A DNA stretch of 64,000 bases from Paenibacillus hunanensis (GTDB taxonomy: Bacteria > Bacillota > Bacilli > Paenibacillales > Paenibacillaceae), in the NCBI RefSeq assembly GCF_014645615.1, contig NZ_BMMB01000004.1, positions 496,001-560,000 of the forward strand, in the 5' to 3' direction. Shown piece after piece: positions 47,767 through 57,021 of the stretch. Under the pieces are notes generated by a model that worked only from the letters and a program-made list of their open reading frames with translations, was not told the DNA's origin and ran no database searches. The stretch's first letter is position 1; every line of letters begins with the position of its first letter. A program made the position numbers and the translations under genes.

Positions 47767-48006
47767 ATGTGGATCATCAGTCAAAACGAAAAAATCTGCG
47801 TTAATGCTCTTGCTCTTACTGTTGAAACTTCAGACACAACTACTGTCCTATCTGCCTACGCTGGAGATGGAACAGTAGAATCTGCCTTCACCGTTGGTGT
47901 CTTTAGTGAAGAACAGCAAGCAATGAATGAAATAAGACGCTTCCAACAATACCTAAGCATGAGCAAGACAGCTCCTTTTCAAATTCAGCAAGACCAAGAC
48001 TCCTAG
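47767..48006 (+). CDS. Small protein (79 aa) divergent from the XRE gene
   Basis: AAAGGAG precedes the ATG. The product has an N-terminal beta-strand pattern (MWIISQNEKICVNALALTVE), a Thr/Ala/Gly middle and FSEEQQAMNEIRRFQQYL, a pattern known from small proteins common in phages and mobile elements of Bacillota; the function is unknown. Base composition is intermediate. The pairing with an XRE regulator and operator-like repeats suggests a regulated accessory gene. Confidence 0.65.
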   Translation: MWIISQNEKICVNALALTVETSDTTTVLSAYAGDGTVESAFTVGVFSEEQQAMNEIRRFQQYLSMSKTAPFQIQQDQDS

Positions 48007-48053
48007 TTACATTCATCATCCAAGCTACAGCAGATCAATCTAACCTATACTAC

Positions 48054-48305
48054 TTAAAATACCATCGTAATCTCAATTTCCTGCTTCTTAAACAATTCCA
48101 GAAAAAGTACTCCATCAATAGCAACTTCGTGCGCCAATACCATATAATCCACATACACATCAGTCACAATACGATTCTCACGCACCAGCATAAAGCCACC
48201 TTTCACAGATAGAAAGGCATAAGAAACACCTTTATACAAAAATTCAATCTCCCGTCGCATCGTAAACCATTCCATCAATTCATCATAAGTCGTTTCATCA
48301 GTCAT
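48054..48305 (-). CDS. Hypothetical protein (83 aa)
   Basis: The ATG at 48305 is preferred to the GTG at 48311. AGGAAAGG lies upstream. The product shows ELMEWFTMRREIEFLYKGVSYAFLSVKGGFMLVRENR and ends in an acidic hydrophobic stretch. It looks like a small alpha/beta protein with no recognised family. It converges with the preceding small gene. Confidence 0.55.
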   Translation of the reverse strand: MTDETTYDELMEWFTMRREIEFLYKGVSYAFLSVKGGFMLVRENRIVTDVYVDYMVLAHEVAIDGVLFLELFKKQEIEITMVF

Positions 48306-48546
48306 AAGCACAATCTACCTTTCCTTTTCGTTTAACACATTTAACGAGCATATTAAAACTTATGTACATGGCAATAGAGTACAGAGCCATCTACCATCAA
48401 GCACACCAAGCAAAATTTGACTTCCCCCAACTCACCCAACTATAATACGTACTCATGAGAGCTGTTGCAGCCATTACATCACCATATCACAATACAACCT
48501 GCAAACAGCTCCACTACCTTGATTTCTACAAACGGAGGGTTAACCA

Positions 48547-48870
48547 ATGAATGAGATAATCAAGCTATTTGATGATTATGAGTATATTGTCGATCGTTAT
48601 ACGATCGTAGGCGAATGGGAGGTCTGGGTGCAGCATGCGAAGCTCGGGAAGACACGTATTGCTGTGCGGATCAAGCAGGGACGGGATGAGCAGTATTACC
48701 ATGATGTCAGTCACTTTTACCAGCCAGGCAGTGAGGCAGCGCCTTACATTTTAGAACAGGCGGGGCAGCATACACCAGAAGCGGCGATTCGTCATGCGAT
48801 GAATCAGGTGTTTACGCATTTCCGACCGGATGATGCGAAGGCAGAGTGGATATTGAATGAGAATTTTTAG
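48547..48870 (+). CDS. Hypothetical cytoplasmic protein (107 aa)
   Basis: GGAGGG precedes the ATG. The product is acidic and aromatic-rich (EWEVWVQHAKLG, YYHDVSHFYQPG, HAMNQVFTHFRPDD) without signal peptide or membrane segment. No family is recognised. It is followed by a strong terminator and stands alone. Confidence 0.7.
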   Translation: MNEIIKLFDDYEYIVDRYTIVGEWEVWVQHAKLGKTRIAVRIKQGRDEQYYHDVSHFYQPGSEAAPYILEQAGQHTPEAAIRHAMNQVFTHFRPDDAKAEWILNENF

Positions 48871-48986
48871 ATTGTGGATAGCCTATAAATGAATGAGCCG
48901 TGTATAAGGCGTAGCATATCCTAGAGCAAGACGGTATGACGCCATTTCATAACGAGAATAATCCTAATTACGAGAAAAGTAACAAG

Positions 48987-49016
48987 CCGGATGCGATAGA
49001 TGCATCCGGTTTTTTG
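48987..49016 (+). terminator. Intrinsic terminator after the 107-aa gene
   Basis: CCGGATGC (48987-48994) pairs with GCATCCGG (49002-49009), followed by seven T. Confidence 0.85.
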
Positions 49017-49118
49017 CATGTAGTATTGTTCAGACGCATCTTCCCTGCGTATTTTCTTATGTATTTGCATAACATTTTCTATTCCGGATCACCCTACTAA
49101 ACCACCTCCACGTAAAAG

Positions 49119-49147
49119 TTGCATTCAGTCAGAAAGCATGCTATATT
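49119..49147 (+). promoter_or_regulatory. Sigma-A promoter of the TetR/RND operon
   Basis: TTGCAT (49119-49124), exactly 17 bases, then TATATT (49142-49147). About 170 bases of leader precede the first possible start codon. The remainder of the 445-bp gap (48871-49315) contains only the terminator and no gene. Confidence 0.6.
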
Positions 49148-49396
49148 CTGACTACAGAACCGAAATGGTTTTTTGGTCACGAAAAGTTTTCGCTACACAA
49201 CCACTCATCTGCACGCTTATTGAATAGGGCTAGAACGCTGTCTACTGCCTGATTACGCCTGTTCTGAATGGTACGGGATGAATCCAGACAGTAAGGCGAT
49301 ACAGGAGGGAACGCGATGAACGAGCTATTGTGGGATGATGAACCGATCAAATTATCTTTTATGCTAGATCACTTGTTGTTAGAGGAGGAACGTACG

Positions 49397-49966
49397 ATGA
49401 GTCATTCACAGGACGAGCGCTATATGAAAATTATTGAATCTGCACGCGATGTATTTTCCAAGTTTGGATTTAAAGGAACGACGGTTGACCGTATTGCGAA
49501 GAATGCAGGTATTGGCAAAGGGACGATCTATCTCTTTTTCGAGACAAAGGAAGAGATTCTGAATGCGATTCTGGATGTGTCGCTGACGGAGATGGTGCGT
49601 CAGGCAGAGGAGATTATTAACAGCGAAGGGGATAGCAAGGATCGGATGTATCGCGCGATCTATACGTGTATTAGCTTCCGTGGTTACCATACGATCGTTG
49701 ATCGTCTAGCTGAGGAGCTACAGGAGTTCGGAACGACTGCATCCCATAATGCGCTCTGTCACATCGATTCGGTCGTTAATACCGCAGTGGGCCAGTTGCT
49801 GGAACAGGCAGCTGCACAGAAGCTGATTCGTCCGATCGAGAATGTGAAGCTAACCTCACTCGTCCTCATTCATATGTATGATGCGATGACAACGCACTGG
49901 GAGAAGGACAACGAACCGCTGAGCAATGACGAAGTGTTCGAGATGCTGCATCGATTCCTTACTTGA
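49397..49966 (+). CDS. TetR-family regulator of the RND efflux operon
   Basis: The product has 189 residues from the ATG at 49397, preceded by GAGGAGG. The helix-turn-helix TTVDRIAKNAGIGKGTIYLFFETKEEIL and preceding DERYMKIIESARDVFSKFGF are typical of TetR repressors. An in-frame ATG at 49316 also has GGAGGG and would add 27 residues, so two isoforms or a mis-chosen start are possible. The C-terminal domain would bind an effector, perhaps a substrate of the pump encoded downstream. It is 94 bases from the membrane-fusion gene. Confidence 0.9.
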   Translation: MSHSQDERYMKIIESARDVFSKFGFKGTTVDRIAKNAGIGKGTIYLFFETKEEILNAILDVSLTEMVRQAEEIINSEGDSKDRMYRAIYTCISFRGYHTIVDRLAEELQEFGTTASHNALCHIDSVVNTAVGQLLEQAAAQKLIRPIENVKLTSLVLIHMYDAMTTHWEKDNEPLSNDEVFEMLHRFLT

Positions 49967-50060
49967 AGTTGAACACATCCTATATACAGTCACCACCTAG
50001 AGAGAAAAGTTATGACGCGATCCACGTAAAGCTGGGATATGGAAATGGAGGAGCAAGACG

Positions 50061-51539
50061 ATGGTGAAGAAAATACAACCCCTGTGGGTTGCAGGACTGG
50101 CATTGACCATACTAGTAGCAGGCTGTTCAAGCAAGCAAGCTGAACCTGTATCCACGAATGCAAGCACGGTGACGGTAGCTAAGGTTCAATCTGTACCGTT
50201 GAATGCAGTCTATGATCTATCCGGTACACTGGCTGCGGTGCAGCAGTCGCCGGTTGCTTTTGAACTTGGTGGTACGGTCGATAGCATCCGTGTAGATGTT
50301 GGCGATTCGGTTAACAAGGGACAGTCAATTGCGGCGCTAGATAGTGCTGATCTACAGCTCAAGGTAAGCGAGGCACAGGAAGCGGTACAGCAAGCGAGTG
50401 CAGGCTTGACTGCGGCGAATGCTTCACTGAGCAATGCAACAGCGGTTCGATCGGCAGCACAAGCGGGCGTATCTGCCGCTGAAGCGCAGGTGGAAGGTGC
50501 GAAGGCGAAGCAGCAGGGCGTACTGGATGGTGCGCGTGAGCAGGAGAAGCAGCAAGCGCGTAATGCCGTGAGCAAGGCGCAAGCGGCGTATAATCAGGCG
50601 AAGTCAGCCGCAGAGCGAGCAGAGACATTGTTCCAGAATGGACTGTTAACGAAGCAGGAGAATGAGCAGGCACAGACTTCATTTGCTACCGCGAAGGATG
50701 CACTGGACGATGCGAATCAGCAGCTCTCCTTAACGCTGGCAGGTGCGAGTAGCTCGGATCGGGCGAGCGCAGCATCTGCGGTGAAGCAGGCGCAGGTAGG
50801 TGTACAATCTGCTCAGGCACAGGTATCGCAAGCAAGTGCAGGTATCGAGCAAGCACAGGCAAGCGTACAGCAGGCTCAGGCTTCCTATGACCAGGCGAAT
50901 GTATCGCTCGCACAGGCGAAGCTGGCATTATCCAAGTCTCAGCTCAAGTCTCAGGTGAGCGGTGTTGTACTGGAGAAGGACATCTCGGTCGGACAGACGG
51001 TTGCAGCAGGCACGACTGCTTTTACAATCGGTCAGATCAATCAGTTAAAGGTGCTATTGCCTGTACCGGATGAACAGATTGCACAGTGGAAGACGGGTCA
51101 GCAGGTGAGTTTGAGTCTATATGATGAACAGCGTACCGGACGCGTCACAAATATCTATCCGAAGACGAATGACAATACCGGTACGATTAACGTAGAGGTA
51201 CAGCTGAGCAATCCGAAGCAGGATTGGAAGCCAGGTCAGGTTGTGAAGGCATCGCGCGATGTACAGTCCAAAAAGGGCATTATGGTGCCTGTCGAAGCGG
51301 TAGTCAGCATGGACGATTCACCGTATGTATACCGCAGTGTCAATGGCAAGGCTGTACGTACCCCTGTGAAAACAGGTGATCTGATGGACAACAAGCTCGT
51401 CATTACCGACGGCTTAAAGGTTGGCGATACGATCGTCACCTCAGGTGCCGATCGATTGATGGATGGTGATAGCATTACAGCGCAGGCTGCCGGAGGTACG
51501 AATGCCACCAGTGGATCGCAGGAAGGCAGTGCACAATGA
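50061..51539 (+). CDS. RND efflux membrane-fusion lipoprotein (HlyD-like)
   Basis: The 492-residue product starts with a lipoprotein signal (LTILVAGCSS, Cys near 22), then a biotinyl-lipoyl-like half (GTVDSIRVDVGDSVNKGQSIAALD), a long Ala/Gln-rich helical hairpin (about 95-290), the second lipoyl half (GVVLEKDISVGQTVAAGTTAF) and a beta-barrel domain (EQIAQWKTGQQVSLSL). It links the inner-membrane pump to the cell envelope exterior. GGAGG precedes the ATG. It overlaps the pump gene by four bases (ATGA). Confidence 0.93.
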   Translation: MVKKIQPLWVAGLALTILVAGCSSKQAEPVSTNASTVTVAKVQSVPLNAVYDLSGTLAAVQQSPVAFELGGTVDSIRVDVGDSVNKGQSIAALDSADLQLKVSEAQEAVQQASAGLTAANASLSNATAVRSAAQAGVSAAEAQVEGAKAKQQGVLDGAREQEKQQARNAVSKAQAAYNQAKSAAERAETLFQNGLLTKQENEQAQTSFATAKDALDDANQQLSLTLAGASSSDRASAASAVKQAQVGVQSAQAQVSQASAGIEQAQASVQQAQASYDQANVSLAQAKLALSKSQLKSQVSGVVLEKDISVGQTVAAGTTAFTIGQINQLKVLLPVPDEQIAQWKTGQQVSLSLYDEQRTGRVTNIYPKTNDNTGTINVEVQLSNPKQDWKPGQVVKASRDVQSKKGIMVPVEAVVSMDDSPYVYRSVNGKAVRTPVKTGDLMDNKLVITDGLKVGDTIVTSGADRLMDGDSITAQAAGGTNATSGSQEGSAQ

Positions 51540-54500
51540 TTCCATATCTCGTTAAGAAGAGCAAGATTACACTGCTTTTTTTCGCACTGCTGATCGGGAT
51601 CGGGGCATTTAGCGGATTCGGCTTACCGAAGCAGCTCATGCCGGATATCGTGGTGAAGCAAGCGACCGTTACGACGGTGTATGCAGGAGCTACACCAGAG
51701 CTGATCGAGACCACTGTGACGAGGGTACTGGAGTCGAAGATCAAGGAAGTATCCAATCTCAAGACGGTCAGCTCGGTATCGATGTCAGGTGTATCTGTCA
51801 TTACACTGGAGACACAGCCAACCGCGGATGCCCCAACCGTGTGGAGCGAGCTGCGTAAGAAGGTTGAAGATGCGAAGGCAGATTTGCCAGATGGTGCAGA
51901 TGCGCCAGTCATTAATGATAATTTGACCAAAGCCTTCGTCCAGTCATTCGCCATCTATGGTGATAGTGCGCAGAATCTATGGAAGCTACAGGACTTGATG
52001 ACCGATTGGCGCGATCAGCTACGCTCGGTTCCGGGTGTGACGGATGTAGCGATTACAGGCTTGCCGAAGCAGCAGGTGCGGATCGAAGCGAATATGTCCA
52101 AGCTCCAGCAATATGGCATTCCATGGGAATCGATTCTGAATGCTGTGCAAAAGGAAAATGACCGCGTTCCAACAGGTACGCTCGATTATGAGAAGCGTAG
52201 CTACCAGCTGACCGTACCGGTCGATCATGATGCGTCCAGCTTGGAAAAGGTAGTCGTATTCAAGTCGGACAATGGCACGCCTGTCTACTTGAAGGATGTA
52301 GCTAGCGTCCAGATGGCGAATGAAAAGGTAGAGTATAACAGCTACTATAACGGACAGCCATCGATCTCGATTCAGATTAATAGTGAGGTTGGCTCGGATG
52401 TGCCATCCATGTATGAGCGTGTGAACGCGAAGATGGATGAACTCAAGACGACCCTACCATCTAACCTGAAAATCGATTCTCTATTCGCGCAAAAGAACGA
52501 AACGGATCGTATTTTCCACAATCTGTTCGTAGAGATGATGATTGCGATTGCTGTCGTGATCGTGGTCTGTATGATGGGCTTGAATCTGCTCACGTCTTCC
52601 TTTGTCGCACTGGCGATTCCGATCTCGATTGCGATAGCGATGATGTTCCTGCCGGGAATGGATATTACGCTGAATCAGATTACCGTTGTCGGTCTGATTA
52701 TCGTACTCGGTATACTCGTCGATGATGCGGTTGTCGTTAACGATAATATTGAACGCAGGCTATTCGTGCTACGAGAGCGCCCTTATGAAGCGGCGATCAA
52801 CGGGACGAAGGAGGTCGCGATCTCGATTCTGACGGCGACGCTGGCAACGATTGCGGCTTTTGCACCGCTGATGTTCTTAACAGGCGATGTGGGTGCATTT
52901 ATTAAGCCGATTCCAGTCGTGATTTCCCTTGCTATGCTCGCATCGATGGCAATGTCGCTCACGGTTATTCCGATCTTCCGGATCTGGTATGAGAAACGCA
53001 ATATTTTAAAAGGTAAAAAGCGTGCGAACAACAAGCCAGCGGGCTTGCTCGGCAAGCAGATTCAGAGTGTCTCGGATAGCTATGCACATCGCTTGATGCC
53101 GAAGGTGTTGAAGCGTCCAATGCTAGTGGCGCTGGTGGGCTTGATTGTGAGTACATGCATTTATGGATTGGCGATGTTCACGCCGGTGCAGCTGTTCCCG
53201 CGCTCCAGTAATCCAGAGCTGACGATCAAGATCACGATGCCAACGGGTTCGTCGATTGAGGACACCGATAGCACCGTGCGTCAGATTGCCAAATGGGCGC
53301 AAAAGCAGCCCGGTGTAGAAGCGGTATCGTCTGCATCCGGTGGAACCGCGCCACCGCTCTTTTACAATATTACGAATATCGCTTCCTTCTCGACCAATCA
53401 GGGCGAGGTACTACTCAAGGGCGAGCTTGGAAAGCTCGATAGTACCGCTGCTGTAGCGAATTGGCCGCAGCAATTGAAGCAGATGTTCCCGCAGGTGACC
53501 ACATCGGTAACGCAGACCGAGCTGGGTATTCCAGTAGGGAAGCCTGTTTCCATCCGTATTCTCGGTACCGATCTGAAGGAGCTGCGCAAGCTGACTGATC
53601 AGGTGAAAAATGTCGTAGCTTCAACGAATGGAACGAGCAATATTAGCGATACGATGGGCGTGCAGGATTATACGCTGGACTTTGAAGTGAATCGTGCAGC
53701 AATGGATCGCTACAATGTAACGTATGAAAATCTAACGCGTACGCTACTCATGACAGGTACAGGTGTGAAGGTGGGCGAGTTCGATAATGGACGCGATCTG
53801 GTAGATATCAAAATCTTTATGAAGGATGCGCCATCGACCGACCCGGCGATTCTGTTCCAGCAGGTGAATGTGACGAACTCGAATAATGTACAGGTGCCGC
53901 TGACACAGCTCGTGAATATTCATCCAGCGTTCTCGATCAAGCAGATTAACCATTATAATCTGTCGCGCTCCAATACGATTGAGGCGGATGTGACTGGACG
54001 TACAGCAACAGAAGTGATGCAGGATGTGAATGTCGGCATGGCGAAAATTAATTTCCCACCAGGCTATTCATGGGAAGTTGGCGGTGAGACATCGAAGCAA
54101 AGTGATATTTTTATCGATCTGGCGAAGTTATTTGCGATCGTCGTTGTATTGATCTTTATTTTGATCGCGATGCAATTCTATTCGATGTGGATTCCGCTGA
54201 TCGTTATGACGACCGTGTATCTGGCGGCTGCCGGAGGGGTGTTAGGTCTATTTATTAGTCAGACACCGATAGGCTTTATGTCGATTATGGGTGTGATTGC
54301 ACTCGCAGGGATTGTTGTGCGAAACGGGATTGTATTGATTGAGTTTATCGAAGATGCACGTCATGAGGGACTCGAAATGAAAGAAGCTGTGATTCAGGCT
54401 GCATCTGCTCGTTTCCGACCGATCCTGCTTACCTCGCTGGCCGCGATTGTTGCACTATTGCCAATGGCAACGGTGGGTGAACAGTTATTCCGTCCGCTGG

Positions 54501-54655
54501 CGATTGCGATTGTATTCGGATTGGTATTTTCGACATTGCTTACCTTGTTCGTCGTGCCATCACTGTATATGGTACTAGCGCGTTATAACGACAAGCGGAA
54601 AGCACGCAAAGCAGAGCAGGAGGCACAATTGGAGGAAAGGCTGAAGGAGTGGTAA
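51536..54655 (+). CDS. RND-family efflux transporter (AcrB/SwrC-like)
   Basis: This 1039-residue pump has twelve predicted membrane segments and two large external loops. The proton-relay pair is in GILVDDAVVVNDNIERR and the companion repeat has GIVVRNGIVLIEFIEDAR. Length and layout are standard for HAE1-type pumps; in Gram-positive bacteria the relatives include SwrC, which exports surfactin. Together with the lipoprotein and TetR regulator it probably exports an amphiphilic or toxic compound. Confidence 0.95.
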   Translation: MIPYLVKKSKITLLFFALLIGIGAFSGFGLPKQLMPDIVVKQATVTTVYAGATPELIETTVTRVLESKIKEVSNLKTVSSVSMSGVSVITLETQPTADAPTVWSELRKKVEDAKADLPDGADAPVINDNLTKAFVQSFAIYGDSAQNLWKLQDLMTDWRDQLRSVPGVTDVAITGLPKQQVRIEANMSKLQQYGIPWESILNAVQKENDRVPTGTLDYEKRSYQLTVPVDHDASSLEKVVVFKSDNGTPVYLKDVASVQMANEKVEYNSYYNGQPSISIQINSEVGSDVPSMYERVNAKMDELKTTLPSNLKIDSLFAQKNETDRIFHNLFVEMMIAIAVVIVVCMMGLNLLTSSFVALAIPISIAIAMMFLPGMDITLNQITVVGLIIVLGILVDDAVVVNDNIERRLFVLRERPYEAAINGTKEVAISILTATLATIAAFAPLMFLTGDVGAFIKPIPVVISLAMLASMAMSLTVIPIFRIWYEKRNILKGKKRANNKPAGLLGKQIQSVSDSYAHRLMPKVLKRPMLVALVGLIVSTCIYGLAMFTPVQLFPRSSNPELTIKITMPTGSSIEDTDSTVRQIAKWAQKQPGVEAVSSASGGTAPPLFYNITNIASFSTNQGEVLLKGELGKLDSTAAVANWPQQLKQMFPQVTTSVTQTELGIPVGKPVSIRILGTDLKELRKLTDQVKNVVASTNGTSNISDTMGVQDYTLDFEVNRAAMDRYNVTYENLTRTLLMTGTGVKVGEFDNGRDLVDIKIFMKDAPSTDPAILFQQVNVTNSNNVQVPLTQLVNIHPAFSIKQINHYNLSRSNTIEADVTGRTATEVMQDVNVGMAKINFPPGYSWEVGGETSKQSDIFIDLAKLFAIVVVLIFILIAMQFYSMWIPLIVMTTVYLAAAGGVLGLFISQTPIGFMSIMGVIALAGIVVRNGIVLIEFIEDARHEGLEMKEAVIQAASARFRPILLTSLAAIVALLPMATVGEQLFRPLAIAIVFGLVFSTLLTLFVVPSLYMVLARYNDKRKARKAEQEAQLEERLKEW

Positions 54656-54885
54656 TGTACTCCTTTTGCATAAATGGTGTAATCATTCGTGATACTTGCT
54701 CCTGTGTGGGTATTTGAGTACGATTTAGGTACAATGGGAGCTATACCGCTACACCGCATACAGGATATTAGAATACAATAATGATCAAGCATTCATTCGC
54801 CTTTAGCCTTTAGTGAACAGCCTTTCTTCCATGCTTAAATGATCAATAGATAAGATAACCCTGATGAGATAACAGTTCATAAAAG

Positions 54886-54946
54886 AAGCAGCTCCTGCGG
54901 TTCCAGTGCCAGTAAAGGCAGGAATAGCAGGAGCTGCTTTTTTATA
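54886..54946. terminator. 13-bp terminator between the RND pump and lipoprotein genes
   Basis: AAGCAGCTCCTGC (54886-54898) pairs perfectly with GCAGGAGCTGCTT (54927-54939), followed by TTTTT; on the other strand TTCTTTT follows, so it may serve both convergent genes. Confidence 0.85.
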
Positions 54947-55002
54947 AACACACGCGGAACCGTAGCTTATCGAAATGAGGTAGAAAAGTAATAGAGACGC
55001 TA

Positions 55003-56106
55003 TTATTTCACATCAATACCGATCAATGCAGTCACTACACCGTTATCCTCTGCATACAGTGATATCCGGCGGTTGTCGGGACTCCAGCGAATTGAGGTAT
55101 TATACGCCTGAAATTCAGTCGTAACCGGAGTCGTCGTTCCGGTACTGCGATTGAAAATGTACAGCCCTTTCATACCTTGCTGGCTTTCCTGATAAATGGA
55201 GAAGGCGAGCATGCTGCCATCTGGTGACCATGCGGGTCGACCGAGTAGTGTGCCTTCAGCAACTTTGCCAAGCACCTTACCGTTATTATCGATCACCGTT
55301 AGCTTGCCCGGCTCCGATTCCTTATGACCGACCTGCTGAATGACGATCGATTGACCATCAGGTGCAACGTCAAAGTTCCACACATCACTCGCAATCGACT
55401 TGGACTGTAGGCTACCTTCTTCTACACGATTTAGTGCAGAGCCACCTACGAAATAGATCGTTCCATTAACCTGCTGTACCTGCATGATCGTATCTTTGAT
55501 GTTATCGCCTTGAAGCTTGAGCGTCGTTTTATGACCTTGCAGGTCAATGATCTGTAAGCCAGTATCCGGTGTACCGCTGATCAGATGGGAATTATCCGCC
55601 CATTTGAACTCATTGACCATATCGATATTACCAATCGTTACGATATCGCCGGATTCGATATCGAGAATATAGCCCTTGATCGTATAACGGTCATTCTCTA
55701 CACCCTCTGTAAAAAATACATGCTTCGCATCCGGTGAAGCCTCGGCAAGCAGCTGAATGCCTTTGCGATGTGGTGTGAGTGGATGCTCCTTCCCTGTAGC
55801 GGCATTATGCACAATCAATCGATTGCCACGATCGATAATAATCTCATCCGCAGATAGCCAGGAACGACCATAGGCATCGTCCAGCTTGTCCAGTGAAGAG
55901 AGACTGATTGTAGGCTCTACAGGTCTGCTTGCCGCTTGATCGACGACGGTTAGATTCTGATCATTACCGCAACCAGCTAATAGCAACAGGCTTAGTACAG
56001 CACAGCTTGCAAGTAGCTTGCTGTAGCGTTTACGCCGATGTGTTCCTTTGAATAAGTGAGGTGTGGGGGCAGAATGGGCTGAGCGCAGCCCGCGGGGGTA
56101 CATCAT
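55003..56106 (-). CDS. TolB-like beta-propeller lipoprotein
   Basis: The 367-residue product has a basic N-terminus and lipoprotein signal (ASCAVLSLLLLAGCGND, lipobox LAGC at ~44-47). WD40-like blades follow: PDAKHVFFTEG, FDVAPDGQSIVIQQ, PAWSPDGSMLAFSIY and IRWSPDNRRISLYA. Such propellers serve as protein-interaction platforms or sensors; the partner is unknown. AGGAGTTG lies upstream of the first ATG. It converges with the pump operon. Confidence 0.85.
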   Translation of the reverse strand: MMYPRGLRSAHSAPTPHLFKGTHRRKRYSKLLASCAVLSLLLLAGCGNDQNLTVVDQAASRPVEPTISLSSLDKLDDAYGRSWLSADEIIIDRGNRLIVHNAATGKEHPLTPHRKGIQLLAEASPDAKHVFFTEGVENDRYTIKGYILDIESGDIVTIGNIDMVNEFKWADNSHLISGTPDTGLQIIDLQGHKTTLKLQGDNIKDTIMQVQQVNGTIYFVGGSALNRVEEGSLQSKSIASDVWNFDVAPDGQSIVIQQVGHKESEPGKLTVIDNNGKVLGKVAEGTLLGRPAWSPDGSMLAFSIYQESQQGMKGLYIFNRSTGTTTPVTTEFQAYNTSIRWSPDNRRISLYAEDNGVVTALIGIDVK

Positions 56107-56506
56107 AACAATTCAACTCCTGTATCTAAATAATGATCCGACCAGATGATATACTACCCATTTCAGCATTCCTATCATCTGCGGTCTTTCGTGTGTCCTT
56201 AGCGTATCATCTGCACATCTCGGTGATATGTACAATTGTATCGAACTTGTAAACAGCTATCGATTGGGATCTTTCGTTATTGAATCGTGCAAATGTGTTG
56301 TTCATGGTATGATGAACAGGAAGCGCAGTCATTACACCTATCGTCTGCTTGTAGGAGCTTGGAGTATCCGGTGAAGCAAGCTTCTTGCTCGCGCTAGGAT
56401 CGTAGCGAATCGCTGGTATCGTTGCAATTATAATGAGCCTGGGAAATGCCGTACGACCTGCAAGCAGGAGTGGACGCCATGCCGATATCATGTGGAGGTG
56501 AATAGC
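56107..56506. other. Intergenic region between the propeller lipoprotein and winged-helix genes
   Basis: This 400-bp region divides divergent genes and should contain both promoters. I found no convincing hexamer pair and no RNA structure; the minus-strand frame through it (56207-56533) lacks protein character. Confidence 0.4.
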
Positions 56507-56791
56507 ATGAACGATAACATTAGAGACAGACAACGGCTGCGTATACAGCTTTTGCAGGATTTATATGAGTATCATTTTGGACCGGAAGAGCGTTCGTTTC
56601 ACTTGCCTGGACCGAAGAAAAATGTAGGGCCATTAACAGACAAAGAAACGCGCCTCGCTTATGATTATTTACACAAAAAAGGCTTGATCGATATCAAGGA
56701 CGTGGTGGGCTATATGCACTTCTCTATCACACCGCAGGGTATTGACCTGATTGAAGAGCGTATACTGGGTGAGCGTGCAGAACAGATATAG
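56507..56791 (+). CDS. Small winged-helix-like protein (94 aa)
   Basis: The ATG at 56507 is preceded by GGAGGTG; the GTG at 56492 overlaps that site and is rejected. The product ends with GPLTDKETRLAYDYLHKKGLIDIKDVVGYMHFSITPQGIDLIEERI, the recognition-helix and wing pattern of small MarR/PadR-type winged-helix domains. Ligand and targets are unknown. It is monocistronic with a strong terminator. Confidence 0.75.
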   Translation: MNDNIRDRQRLRIQLLQDLYEYHFGPEERSFHLPGPKKNVGPLTDKETRLAYDYLHKKGLIDIKDVVGYMHFSITPQGIDLIEERILGERAEQI

Positions 56792-56897
56792 CTCATTGCT
56801 TATGCCCATGACAACAGGTGACTGATGAAGTCAGCGCTTGAACGAAATAGGCATAACGAGAGTTGCACACATAGGGAAGAATAAGCGAATCATGATG

Positions 56898-56946
56898 AAA
56901 GGAACCCCATTGCATGTATGAACAGCAATGGGGTTCCTTTTTGCAT
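56898..56946. terminator. 16-bp perfect terminator
   Basis: AAAGGAACCCCATTGC (56898-56913) pairs with GCAATGGGGTTCCTTT (56925-56940), followed by more T. It ends the winged-helix gene and can also stop the convergent histidine-kinase operon. Confidence 0.88.
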
Positions 56947-57021
56947 TATAGCAGGATACAACATAGGGCGTAATAAGCGACAGGCTATAGAGAATGTATG
57001 GTTTCATAGGTAGATTGTCGC

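Noticed and set aside
56207..56533. 108-codon minus-strand frame
   Set aside because: Starts inside the neighbouring + gene, lacks a ribosome site and has no recognisable protein features.
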